Origin: DASVFB01 sp963815965
GTDB lineage: Bacteria > Actinomycetota > Thermoleophilia > Gaiellales > Gaiellaceae
Assembly (NCBI GenBank): GCA_963815965.1
Contig: CAWFIT010000006.1
Location: 62,001-126,000, forward strand
Direction: 5' to 3'
DNA: 64,000 nucleotides
Positions 9,195 to 18,280 of this stretch are shown piece by piece (the stretch's first letter is position 1; every line of letters begins with the position of its first letter). A program made the translations under genes and the position numbers. The notes beneath the pieces are model-generated. The model had not been told where the DNA came from. It searched no databases and was given only the letters and a program-made list of their open reading frames with translations.

Positions 9195-11630
9195 GGCGTC
9201 GCGGCTGCGGCCTGCAGCTCACGGCGGCGGAAGCGATCGAGCAGCAACACGAAGACCACAGCGACCACGGTCACGCCTCCGGCGATCACGGCGAACGTGA
9301 CCGTCAGACCCTCGTTCTCGAGCAGCGCGCCCGCTACGAGCACCCCGAGCGGTCCGGCGATCGTCGCGAGCGTGACGATCGCCGTCATCACCTTGGGGAA
9401 GAGCGCCGGCGGTGTACGGGTCGTGATCACGCCGAGCATCGGCGCGTTGATGAGCGGCTGGCAGACTGCGGTCAAGGCGAGCGCGGCGAGGATCGGCACG
9501 AGTGCAACGTGCGGCACGAGCACCCAGAGCGGTAGGGCGAAACCGAGGACGCCGAGCGACGCCAGGGTCAGAGCCGGAACCTTCGTCACGAGCTTGTACG
9601 CGAGCGCCGTCCCGATCAACCCGCCGAGCCCGTACGCCGCGAAGAGCCAGCCGCCGACGCGTGCGTCGTCGTACCGTTGGAACGCGAGCACGGGCAACGC
9701 CGCGCCGAGCATCTGCCCGAGCGCATTCATGAGGACAATCACGGTCGCGAGCGGCCCCATCAGCGCATCACGGAGCAGGAACGACATTCCGGCGAGGAGG
9801 CCGCCCGACTCCTCCGGTGCAGCGGCCCGCTTGCGCGCGGGGACGAACAGGAGCACGGTCACGAACGAGAACGCGAACGTCGCCGCGTCGACATAGAGGA
9901 CGTTCGCCGCGCCGAGCGTCGCGATCAGGAGGCCGGCGAGCGGCGGACCGAGCAGGGCGCTCGTCTGCCCCGCGCCCTCGAGCACACTGTTGGCCTGGGC
10001 GATCGTCTGCTCGTCGTTGCCGAGCAGCTCCGGCAGGATCACCCGCTGCGACGCGAAGTAGGGCGCGTTGAAGCAGCCGAATGCGGCGACGAGGACGAGC
10101 AGCAAGGGAAACGAGAGCAGGCCGGCCGAGTTGAAGGATCGGCAATGACGCCATCAACGGCACGCGCGCCAGGTCTGCCCCCAGCATGGTCAGCCGCGCG
10201 CCGAACCGCGTGACGAGCGTTCCGCTCGGCACTCCGAGCAGCGCCGTCGGCAGGAGCTCGACGGCGAGGACGATGCCCATCTTCGCCGGCGACCCAGTCG
10301 TCACGAGCACGAACCACGGCAGCGCGAGGAACGTCATCTGCGAACCGGCGCGCGAGACGAGCTCGGCGGCGAGCAGCGCGAGCAGCGACTTGTTGCGCAG
10401 GATCACGCCGGCTGCGGGTCGGGCACTGCCGCGCGTGCGCGCAAGCGACGCGACGGCGACGCCAAGCATCGCGACCGTCTGCACGGCCGCGAACCCGACG
10501 AGCACCGGACGGGCGCCGTACGTGGAGAGCACGGGACCCGCGATGATCAGACCGAGCGGCATCCCGAGCCCCCAGATCGTCATGTTCGCGGTCATCGCCT
10601 TCGCGCGGATCGCAGGCGGCATGCGGAGCGTCATTGTCGCGTGGATCGTCGGGTTGCAGATCCCGTTTGCGATCCCGCTGGCGAAGATCGCCGCGACGAG
10701 TACCGGCGCGCCGACGTCCAGCGGCAGGATCCAGAGCGGCAGCGCCTGGAACGGCACCGACAGTGCGACGAGCCGCAGCCCGTCGATGCGGTCGGTGAGG
10801 AACCGGAACGAGGCGATGTTCCCGACGATGCACCCGGCGCCGAAGCCCGCGAAGAGAATGCCGGCGACCGTCGCGTGCGCGTCGTAGCTTTCGACGACGA
10901 GCACCGGCACGGCGGCGAAGAACGCCTGCCACGCCGCGTCGCCGGCGACGAACAGCGGGATCCACACGCGCAGCAGCGGCTCGCTCGCGAGGAAACGAAG
11001 GCCCGCGAGCAAGCCGCGCGTCTTGTCCTCGACGGGCAGCGGCCGCCGTTGTGGGACGAAGACCTGCACGAGCACGAACGAGACGACGTACGTCGCGGCG
11101 TCGATGAGGAGCACGCTCGGCGCGCCGAAGATGCCGATCAGCACGCCGGCGACCGGCGGCCCGAGCAGCATCGTCGCGCGAATGGCGCCCTGGAAGAGCG
11201 CGTTCGCCTGCGTGACGACGCCCTCGTCTTCGCCGAGCAGCTCGGGGACGATCAGCCGCTGCGCGGCGAAGTACGGGGCGCCGAAGGTACCGAGCGCGAA
11301 CGCCACCGCAAGCAACACGACGAAGGAGAGGTCACCGCTCCAGTGGAGCACGGGCACGAGGAGCATCAACGGAGCGCGAATCGCGTCGGCGGCAAGCATC
11401 GTTCGACGAGCGCCGAGCCGCTGCAGGAGTGCTCCTGACGGCAGGCCCGCCGCCGTGAGCCCGACGAGCTCCGCGATCATCACCAGCGTCATCTGTGCCG
11501 GCGAGTCCGTCGTCACGAGCACGAACCACGGGAGCGCGAGCCACGTCATCTGCGCGCCCGTCGTCGAGATCACCTCGGCCGCGAGCAGCGCGCGGAGCGG
11601 CCCGTTGCGAAGAATCTCCGCGCGACTCAC
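9191..11630 (-). pseudogene. Double-length MFS transporter (two fused MFS units) with a frameshift
   Basis: Starting at GTG 11628-11630 (GTGA overlap with the MFS gene upstream), one frame encodes a complete 12-helix MFS exporter of the macrolide/drug efflux type (~400 residues). It runs on, without a stop, into a second MFS unit whose first lines repeat the first (ILRNGPLRALLAAEV versus ILRNKSLLALLAAEL; both continue ALPWFVLVTT). The second unit changes frame once near 10115-10125, where one extra C would explain it, and finishes at 9191. The whole span is 2440 nt, one base off a multiple of three. Either a 24-helix fusion carrying one sequencing indel, or two genes whose boundary was lost; an internal GTG at 10404-10406 could start the second unit. 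Confidence 0.7.
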
Positions 11631-12889
11631 AGGTCGAGCTCCTGCTCGAGGTGATGAGTACCGGCGATCGGCGAGGCCAACAGGAACACGACCGAGAGCA
11701 CGGCGCCGACGGACGCGAGCAGCAGCATCGGCCGCACACCGATCGCGCCTGCCAGGATCCCGCCGAGCAGCGCTCCGAACGGGCGCGTGCCGTAGTTGAA
11801 GAAGCGGGAGGCGCCGGCGAGCCGCGCGCGCAGACGGTGCGGCGTCGCGAGCGCATTGAGGCTGTTCAGGCTGACGTCGAAGAGCATCACGCCTATGCCC
11901 GACGCGAACTCGGCGAAGCCGAGGATCCCGGCCTTGACCCACGTCGGGCCTGTGGCCAGCGGAAGCAGCGCGAACGGCGCGGCGAAGAGCAAGCATCCCA
12001 GCACAGTCGTTGGCCCGAGCCCGAAGCGACGACCGATCCCGGGCGCGACCACCGCGCCGATCAGCGCGCCGCCGGCGCCGATACCCAACGTGATGCCGAT
12101 CACGCCCGCCGAGAGCCCAAGCGTGCGGCTCGCATAGAAGACGTAGACCGCGGCGATCATGAACGTGAAGAAGTTCACGGTCGCCGCACAGCCGACACCT
12201 CCACGGAGCAGCGGGTGGCGCATGAGGATGCGGATCCCTTCCCACAAGCGGCGCCACGGGCTCACACCGCGTGACTCCTGAAAGGGTTCGTCCACCCGCG
12301 CTCCGCGAAGAAAGATCGCCGACGCGACGAACGAGAACGAGTCGGCGAGGATTGCGATGGGCGCCGTCAGCAGCTGCACGAGCACGCCGGCGAGCGACGG
12401 GCCTCCGACGTATGCGAGCGCGCGACTCGTCGAGAGGCGGCCGTTCGCTGCAAGCACGTGCTCGCGAGGCACCGTCGCAGTGAAAAACGAGCTGTACGAA
12501 AGATCGAAGAAGACGCTGCACGTCCCGGTGAGGAAGACGACCGCGTAGAGCTGCACGAGCGAGAGCGCGTCGAATGCGGCCGTCACAGGGATCGACACGA
12601 GGAGCGCGGCGCGCCCGATGTCTGCAGCGACCATCACGGTGCGCTTGACCGGGCGCCCGTCGACCCAGACGCCTACCGGCAGCGAGAACAGCAGGTGCGG
12701 GAGCCAGAAGAGCGCGGTCAGCACGCCCATCTGCTGCGGCGAGGCGTCGAGCGTCAGCACGGCAGCGAGCGGAATGGCGAGCGCGCTGATCTGGTCGCCG
12801 AAGACCGAGACCGACATCGCAGCCCACAGCCGCATGAACGCCGAATGACGGCGCAGCGGGATCTCGACCGGCGCGGCGAAATCGGTCAC
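11627..12889 (-). CDS. MFS efflux transporter
   Basis: A 420-residue major facilitator superfamily protein with twelve predicted helices, of the MefE/enterobactin-exporter-like group. The A-motif region reads LFSLPVGVWVDGRPVKR (near residue 70) between helices 2 and 3. It sits in an overlapping operon: its ATG overlaps the stop of the serine hydrolase gene (ATGA) and its stop overlaps the start of the fused MFS gene (GTGA). Substrate unknown; the operon suggests export of an envelope-active compound under the RHH regulator at its head. Confidence 0.85.
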   Translation of the reverse strand: MTDFAAPVEIPLRRHSAFMRLWAAMSVSVFGDQISALAIPLAAVLTLDASPQQMGVLTALFWLPHLLFSLPVGVWVDGRPVKRTVMVAADIGRAALLVSIPVTAAFDALSLVQLYAVVFLTGTCSVFFDLSYSSFFTATVPREHVLAANGRLSTSRALAYVGGPSLAGVLVQLLTAPIAILADSFSFVASAIFLRGARVDEPFQESRGVSPWRRLWEGIRILMRHPLLRGGVGCAATVNFFTFMIAAVYVFYASRTLGLSAGVIGITLGIGAGGALIGAVVAPGIGRRFGLGPTTVLGCLLFAAPFALLPLATGPTWVKAGILGFAEFASGIGVMLFDVSLNSLNALATPHRLRARLAGASRFFNYGTRPFGALLGGILAGAIGVRPMLLLASVGAVLSVVFLLASPIAGTHHLEQELDL

Positions 12890-13824
12890 GGTGTCGCGAC
12901 CGTGGTCCCTAGCGCTTCAGCCAGGGCGGGCAGAACGACGTCGAATCCGTTGTGGAGATCGGACATGACGACCGCGCCGCTCCCGTCGACCGCGGAGACG
13001 TCGAATGCGGACGTGAAGCCGTGCGCGCCGCCGAGGTGCCCGAAGCGGCGACCGTCTTCCGCAAGGAAGAGCCCGAGGCCAACCTGCTCCGGTGGCGCGA
13101 GCCCGAGACTCCGGATCGCCTCGGTGTCATCCGTTGGTGGAACCGGCGCGTGCGGTTCGATCATGAGTGCTGCCGCGTCGCGCGGCACGGGCCCGGGCCG
13201 CCCGGCTAGCGCGGATTGCAGCGCGATCGCGAAGCGGGCGAGATCGTTAGGCGTCGTCCAGAGGCCTGCGGCGGCGGCCTCGGGGTACACGTGCCAATCT
13301 TCGCGCGCCGCTCGAGCACGCAGGGACTCGGGCAGCGGCTGAGCAAACGTGCTGTCGAGCATCTCGAGCGGCGCCAGGACGAGGCGCTCTGCGAGGTTTG
13401 CGAAAGACATGTTCATCGCGTCCGCGAGCAACGCCTGCACGACGACGTAGCCGCCGCCGGAGTAGCGAAAGCTCCCGGCCCCCGCGGGATCCACCCGCAC
13501 GGGCTCGTTCGCGGCCGGCGGTCGTCCGGCGAGCACATCGGCCGTCGTCGGGATGGGAGCCCCGCGCGCGTAGCCGGGAAAGAACTCGGCCGACATGCCG
13601 CTCGTGTGGCTGAGCAGCCGCCTGATCGTCACGCCCTCGGCCGGCACACGCCACGAGCGGAGGTCGTCGTTGACGTCCCGATCGAGGTCGAGGACTCCGT
13701 CGCCCACGAGCAGCAGCGCTGCCAGTGCCGTCACAGCCTTCGAGATCGAGCCGCCCTGGAAGAGCTGACCGTCCGTGGGCGACGTGCACTCGAAGCTTTC
13801 GATGACGCAGGTGCGGAGCGTCAT
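12886..13824 (-). CDS. Serine beta-lactamase-like hydrolase (class C/PBP type)
   Basis: A 312-residue beta-lactamase-related serine hydrolase. SISK (near residue 27) gives the SxxK nucleophile and general base, YSGGG (near 120) is the Tyr motif and HLGGAHG (near 262) replaces KTG, as is usual in esterase/DD-peptidase relatives. Only ~26 residues precede SxxK and no signal peptide is visible, so it appears cytoplasmic or 5'-trimmed. The start ATG at 13822-13824 overlaps the TAA of the DUF4097 gene by one base (TAATG). Confidence 0.8.
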   Translation of the reverse strand: MTLRTCVIESFECTSPTDGQLFQGGSISKAVTALAALLLVGDGVLDLDRDVNDDLRSWRVPAEGVTIRRLLSHTSGMSAEFFPGYARGAPIPTTADVLAGRPPAANEPVRVDPAGAGSFRYSGGGYVVVQALLADAMNMSFANLAERLVLAPLEMLDSTFAQPLPESLRARAAREDWHVYPEAAAAGLWTTPNDLARFAIALQSALAGRPGPVPRDAAALMIEPHAPVPPTDDTEAIRSLGLAPPEQVGLGLFLAEDGRRFGHLGGAHGFTSAFDVSAVDGSGAVVMSDLHNGFDVVLPALAEALGTTVATP

Positions 13825-14639
13825 TACGCGCGCAGAATGCGGACGTCGCCGCTCATCGAGGTCGCACGGAGCTCGACCTCGGGCCCGTCGCTCAGAACGG
13901 GCGCGTCCTCGATGTCGAGCTCGGATGTGGTGTCTCCGCTCATCGAGCGCACGTCGATCCGGACGCGCGAGCCTCTGCGAATTCCGACCGTCTGGTCGCC
14001 CGAGGCGGACTGCATGGTGACGCGGCCGGACGACACCGACCCGAGGCGCTGGTCGCCCGAGGCGGTCTGCACTGTGACCGACGCATTCGCCTCGTCCACG
14101 CTTACGTCCCCGGAAGCCGAACGGAGAGTCGCCTCGCCTTCGACGGAGCCGATCCGCATGTCGCCCGACGCCGTCGAGACCTTCGCGCCACCGGCGATCT
14201 GCTCGACGGCGACGTCGCCGCTCGCGCTTTTCACGTCGACGAATCCGGAAAGCTCTGCAAAGCGCAGGTCGCCGGACGCGAGCTCCGCCCGCAAGGCGCC
14301 GAAACGGCCGCGGCCGTCCACGTCAGCCGACGCGGTCGAGACCTGGACATCGGCGCCGTGCGGTGCAAACACCCGCAACAGGAAGTCGGCCCTGTCGAAG
14401 ATAAGACCGAGGCCGCCCCGGCGCCGCGGAACGTCCACGAGGACCTCGTAGCCGTCGCCGCGCTGGCGCAGCTCGATGCGCGCGTTGTCGACCAGCTCCC
14501 GCACCGCGTCGCTCGCGCCGGTCGCGTCGAGCTCGACCGTCGTCTCGTCGCCGTCGACCGACTCGATCGCGATCTCGCCCGAGGGCACGCGCAGATCGAG
14601 CGTGAGCGTGCCCGGCGTGTGGAACGTCTCTCGCCTCAT
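13824..14639 (-). CDS. DUF4097-family beta-strand repeat protein
   Basis: A 271-residue protein whose C-terminal two thirds is a regular array of short beta-strands with a recurring [ST]-A/M-SGD motif about every 19-20 residues (TASAD, LASGD, SASGD, TASGD, MSGD), the hallmark of DUF4097 right-handed beta-helix proteins. The N-terminal ~90 residues form a separate beta-rich unit. No signal peptide or membrane segment is seen. Members are often found beside envelope-stress or bactofilin-like genes, but no biochemical role is established. It overlaps a 34-residue peptide upstream and the hydrolase downstream. Confidence 0.8.
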   Translation of the reverse strand: MRRETFHTPGTLTLDLRVPSGEIAIESVDGDETTVELDATGASDAVRELVDNARIELRQRGDGYEVLVDVPRRRGGLGLIFDRADFLLRVFAPHGADVQVSTASADVDGRGRFGALRAELASGDLRFAELSGFVDVKSASGDVAVEQIAGGAKVSTASGDMRIGSVEGEATLRSASGDVSVDEANASVTVQTASGDQRLGSVSSGRVTMQSASGDQTVGIRRGSRVRIDVRSMSGDTTSELDIEDAPVLSDGPEVELRATSMSGDVRILRA

Positions 14640-14740
14640 TTCCCCGACCTCACGACCGGCCGGCGCCGCCCCACGCGGCGCGGATCGCGCGAGTCGACCC
14701 GAACCTCGATGTGACCGAACAACGCTGGAAAGAACTCCAT
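14636..14740 (-). CDS. 34-residue peptide in the DUF4097 operon
   Basis: A short frame starting ATG 14738-14740 with an excellent ribosome site (GAGGAGGAG just upstream) and ending in an ATGA overlap with the DUF4097 start. It begins MEFFPALFGHIEVRVDS and then turns strongly basic (many Arg). The position between two operon genes, the ribosome site and the coupled stop argue it is translated, perhaps as a leader peptide coupling DUF4097 to the regulator gene. No family recognised. Confidence 0.55.
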   Translation of the reverse strand: MEFFPALFGHIEVRVDSRDPRRVGRRRPVVRSGK

Positions 14741-14751
14741 GACTCCTCCTC

Positions 14752-15213
14752 TCACGACTGGGCGTAACCCGTGATGCGCCGGCCCGAACGAATCGCCCGC
14801 CCGCCGCCGCTCGAGACCGAGCGCTGAAGCGCGCGGACGAGCCACGTGTTGAGCGAGACACCCTCGGCCTCGGCGGACTTCTCGAGCGCGACCTTGAGCG
14901 AATCGGGTAGACGCAGGCTGATCCGGGCGGTGAGGCCGTCCTCGGCGGCTTGCGCCTGCGGCTCCTCGCCCTCCTCCTCCACGTAGACAAGCTCGGGGTC
15001 CTGGCCCGAAAGGCGAACGTCCAGGTGACCGTTCGGGAGCTGGGACGAGACCTCGAGCGCGACCTGCGTCAGCGCGTCGATCAGACGCAGGGTCGCGGAC
15101 TGCTTGACGGCTCCTTCGAGGCGGTGTGCCGCCTGGACGAGCTCGTCGCCTCCGAGCTGGGCCAGCTCGCGCAGGTCCGCCTGGAGGGCTTCGATGAACT
15201 GTGCCGTCTGCAT
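14752..15213 (-). CDS. Ribbon-helix-helix (HicB/CopG-type) regulator
   Basis: A 153-residue protein. Residues 1-60 are helical, the middle is acidic, and residues ~93-132 form a ribbon-helix-helix DNA-binding domain (ARISLRLPDSLKVALEKSAE, then GVSLNTWLVRALQRSV) like HicB antitoxins and CopG/Arc repressors. No HicA-like toxin lies next to it; the following genes are the 34-aa peptide, DUF4097, hydrolase and MFS genes. It is therefore probably the local repressor of that operon rather than an antitoxin. The start region holds several TGACA-type half-sites that may be its operator. Confidence 0.75.
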   Translation of the reverse strand: MQTAQFIEALQADLRELAQLGGDELVQAAHRLEGAVKQSATLRLIDALTQVALEVSSQLPNGHLDVRLSGQDPELVYVEEEGEEPQAQAAEDGLTARISLRLPDSLKVALEKSAEAEGVSLNTWLVRALQRSVSSGGGRAIRSGRRITGYAQS

Positions 15214-15285
15214 GACAGCACTATGACATCATCAATGGCGTCTGTCAAGCGTCAATCGAATGTCACCTCGTCGTCACTCTGACAT
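15212..15285. promoter_or_regulatory. Cluster of TGACA/TGTCA half-sites (candidate RHH operator)
   Basis: The 112-bp space between the divergent RHH gene and cyclase gene carries ATGACA (15212-15217), ATGACAT (15223-15229), CTGTCA (15242-15247), ATGTCA (15260-15265) and TGACAT (15280-15285). Repeated 5-7 bp half-sites in both orientations are typical RHH operators. Seen: the motif cluster. Inferred: autoregulation. Confidence 0.45.
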
Positions 15286-15289
15286 CGGC

Positions 15290-15318
15290 TTGAAATCGGG
15301 GATTCAGCCGCCTACGCT
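15290..15318 (+). promoter_or_regulatory. Promoter of the cyclase/ATPase/TPR gene
   Basis: TTGAAA (15290-15295), 17-bp spacer, TACGCT (15313-15318), then the GTG start only 7 nt further. Transcription would begin at or next to the start codon, giving a leaderless mRNA. This also argues for GTG 15326 over upstream in-frame starts. Confidence 0.55.
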
Positions 15319-15325
15319 CGCCTTC

Positions 15326-18280
15326 GTGGCCCTGATTTGCGCCCAGTGCGGCCAGGAGAACCCGGACGGGTTCCGCTTCTGTGGGGCCTGCGGGGCGGCG
15401 CTCGCGGAGGCACCCCGCGCGCGCGAGGTGCGCAAGACGGTCACCGTCCTGTTCGCGGACGTCGTCGGCTCCACGGCCCTGGGAGAGTCCCGCGACCCCG
15501 AGGCGGTCCGGGCCCTGATGGCGACCTGGTTCGAGGACGCGAGGACGATCCTCGGGCGGCACGGCGGCACAGTGGAGAAGTTCATCGGCGACGCCGTGAT
15601 GGCCGTGTTCGGGATCCCGCGGACGCACGAGGACGACGCCCTGCGCGCGGTGCGCGCCGCGGCGGAGCTGCAGCGGCCCGAGCTGCGGATCGGCGTCAAC
15701 ACCGGCGAGGTCGTCTCGGGCGAAGGCGAGACGATGGTCACAGGCGACGCCGTGAACGTTGCGGCGCGGCTGGAGCAGGCGGCCGGCCCCGGCGAGGTGC
15801 TGATCGGGATGGAGACGTTCCGCCTCGTCCGCGACGCGGTCGATGTCGAGAAGGTGCCGCCGCTCGATCTCAAGGGCAAGGCCGAGCCGGTCCCCGCCTA
15901 CCGACTGCTGCAGATCGACACGACCGCAGAAGGCGTCGCGCGCCGCCTCGACTCACCGCTCGTCGGCCGCCGGCGCGAGCGCGAGCGGCTCAGCGCCGAC
16001 TTCGAGCACGTCGTCACCGAACGCACGTGCCAGCTTTTCACTCTGCTCGGGCCCGCCGGCGTCGGCAAGTCGCGCCTCGTGCTCGACTTCGTCGAATCGG
16101 CCGGCGCGCGCACGGTTCGCGCCCGCTGCCTCCCCTATGGCGAAGGGATCACCTACTGGCCGCTTGTGGAGGTCGTTCTTCAGCTCGGCGCCGACCCGGA
16201 CGCGATCCTCGGCTCGTCGCCGCCCGAGACGCAGCTCGCGTTCCGCCGCCTGCTGGAGAGCGCAGCCGCGGACCAACCGCTCGTCGTCGTCCTCGACGAT
16301 CTCCAGTGGGCGGAGGAGACGTTCCTCGACGCCGTCGAGCACGTGGCGGACTGGTCGCGCAACGGGGCGATCTTCCTGCTCTGCGTCGCGCGCCCGGAGC
16401 TGCTCGACGCACGGCCCATGTGGGGCGGCGGCAAGCCGAATGCCACCTCGATCCTGCTCGAGCCGCTGGCGCAGGGGGACGTCGACGAGCTCCTCGACAA
16501 CCTGCTCGACGGCGTCGCCCTCGACGCCGACGTCCGCGGACGCATCCTCACCTCGGCAGACGGAAATCCACTGTTCGTGGAGGAGATGGTCGCGATGGTG
16601 CGCGAGGAGGGCGGCGGTGCGCTGACGGTGCCGCCGACGATCCAGGCGCTGCTGCAGGCCCGCCTCGACCGTCTCGGTGACGACGAGCGTGCAGTGATCG
16701 AGCGCGGCTCCGTGGAGGGGGAGGTCTTCCACCAGACGGCCGTCATGCAGCTCGCACCCGAGCAGTCACGCTCGGGCGTTCCCCAGAGACTGCTCGCGCT
16801 CGTACGCAAGGAGCTGATTCGCCCGAGCGAGGGCACGCTGCCGGACGACGAGGCGTTCCGTTTCCGGCACCTGCTGATCCGCGACGCCGCCTACGACGGG
16901 CTGCCGAAGGCGACGCGCGCCGACCTGCACGAGCAGTTCGCGCTCTGGCTGGGCGAGCACGCCTCGCTCGTCGAGCAGGACGAGATCACCGGCTACCACC
17001 TCGAGCAGGCGGCCCGCTACCGGCAAGAGCTAGGAAGCGGCAACGATGCCCTCGCCGCGTCGGCTGCTGCGAGCCTGGAGCGCGCAGCGCATGCCGCCCA
17101 CGCCCGGGGAGACGTGGTCGCCGCGGACAATCTCGCACGCCGCGCAGCCGACCTCTTGCCGCCGGGGAACCCGCAGCGACTCGGCATCCTCCCTTACCTC
17201 CTCCTCCTCGCGAGCGCGTCGGCGCGGTTCGACGTTGCCGAGGTGTTGGTCGACGAACTGGAAGCTTCGGACCACCCCGGACCGCAGGCTTACGGCTTGC
17301 TCTTCCGCGCCGTCCTCGAGATGGCGAGGGGCGATCTCGAGGACGTCGAAGGCCTTCGGTCGCAGTCCGAGCAGGCGATCAAGACATTTGCCGAGCTCGG
17401 GGACGAGCGAGGCATGGCAGTCGCCGAGTGGTCCCTCGGAAACACGTTCTGGTTGGAGTGCCGCGCCGAAGCCGCGGGTGCCGCCTACGCACGCGTGCGC
17501 GAGCACGCCGAACGCACCGGCGACGAGGCGCTTGTCAACGAGATGAACACGCAGCTGGCGGTCGCCGCCGTCCTCGGGCCGACACCGATGAGCGAAGCGC
17601 TTCCGAACGCAGAGAAACGCCTGGCCGCTGCAGCCGGCAAGCCTCTGGTCGAGGCGCAAGCGAAGCGCGGGCTCGGACGGCTACTCGCGCAGGTAGGGGA
17701 GTTCGACCGCGCCCGTGCGTTGATGGAGGAGGGAACAAACACGATGCGCGAGGCAGGGCTGCCGCACGCGATGGCCGGCATCCAGGCCCGTGGCTTCGTG
17801 GAACGACTCGCAGGCGACAACGAAGCTGCCGCGGAGTACCTGCGCCAGGGAGCCGAGCAGTACAGAAAGCAGGCCGACCGGCGGTTCCTCTCGACCGCGG
17901 CATTGAACCTCGTGCTCGTCCTGCTCGACCTCGACCAGGTCGACGAGGCCGAGGAATGGTTGGAGGAGGCGATTGCGGAGATGAATGCGGCGGACGTCGT
18001 GGACGTGGCACTGAGCTACGTCCTGAAGGGCCACATTGCGGCCCTCCGCGGCGACTACGAACAAGGCGTCGACCTCGCGCAGCGCGCCGTCGAGATCGCC
18101 GAGCAAACTGACTTCTTCGAGGTTCATGCGAACACGTACATCGAGCAAGGCCACGTGCTCGCGCTCGCCGGCCGGGGCGAGGATGCAGCCGCGGCCTACG
18201 AGCGCGCTCTCGCGGCCGCACGCAACAAGGGCGCGACCGCCTGGGTGACTCGGATCGATGCGTTGCTAGCCGAGCTTTGA
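15326..18280 (+). CDS. Adenylate/guanylate cyclase-ATPase-TPR regulator with zinc ribbon
   Basis: A 984-residue signalling protein of a type expanded in actinobacteria. Order: a double CxxC zinc ribbon (residues ~5-25, CAQCG and CGACG), class III nucleotide cyclase domain (~38-190; VLFADVVGST and GDAVMAVFG carry metal Asp residues, NVAARLEQA the purine-site region), an AAA/STAND-type ATPase (Walker A GPAGVGKS near 250, Walker B VVVLDDLQWA near 335), and a long TPR region (~560-980). It probably makes cAMP or cGMP in response to a signal sensed by the TPR part; the signal is unknown. GTG 15326 is preferred because it begins right at the zinc ribbon. Confidence 0.85.
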   Translation: MALICAQCGQENPDGFRFCGACGAALAEAPRAREVRKTVTVLFADVVGSTALGESRDPEAVRALMATWFEDARTILGRHGGTVEKFIGDAVMAVFGIPRTHEDDALRAVRAAAELQRPELRIGVNTGEVVSGEGETMVTGDAVNVAARLEQAAGPGEVLIGMETFRLVRDAVDVEKVPPLDLKGKAEPVPAYRLLQIDTTAEGVARRLDSPLVGRRRERERLSADFEHVVTERTCQLFTLLGPAGVGKSRLVLDFVESAGARTVRARCLPYGEGITYWPLVEVVLQLGADPDAILGSSPPETQLAFRRLLESAAADQPLVVVLDDLQWAEETFLDAVEHVADWSRNGAIFLLCVARPELLDARPMWGGGKPNATSILLEPLAQGDVDELLDNLLDGVALDADVRGRILTSADGNPLFVEEMVAMVREEGGGALTVPPTIQALLQARLDRLGDDERAVIERGSVEGEVFHQTAVMQLAPEQSRSGVPQRLLALVRKELIRPSEGTLPDDEAFRFRHLLIRDAAYDGLPKATRADLHEQFALWLGEHASLVEQDEITGYHLEQAARYRQELGSGNDALAASAAASLERAAHAAHARGDVVAADNLARRAADLLPPGNPQRLGILPYLLLLASASARFDVAEVLVDELEASDHPGPQAYGLLFRAVLEMARGDLEDVEGLRSQSEQAIKTFAELGDERGMAVAEWSLGNTFWLECRAEAAGAAYARVREHAERTGDEALVNEMNTQLAVAAVLGPTPMSEALPNAEKRLAAAAGKPLVEAQAKRGLGRLLAQVGEFDRARALMEEGTNTMREAGLPHAMAGIQARGFVERLAGDNEAAAEYLRQGAEQYRKQADRRFLSTAALNLVLVLLDLDQVDEAEEWLEEAIAEMNAADVVDVALSYVLKGHIAALRGDYEQGVDLAQRAVEIAEQTDFFEVHANTYIEQGHVLALAGRGEDAAAAYERALAAARNKGATAWVTRIDALLAEL

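Noticed and set aside
14752..15213. HicAB toxin-antitoxin system.
   Set aside because: Only the RHH (HicB-like) half is present; no HicA-size double-strand RNA-binding toxin gene lies on either side.
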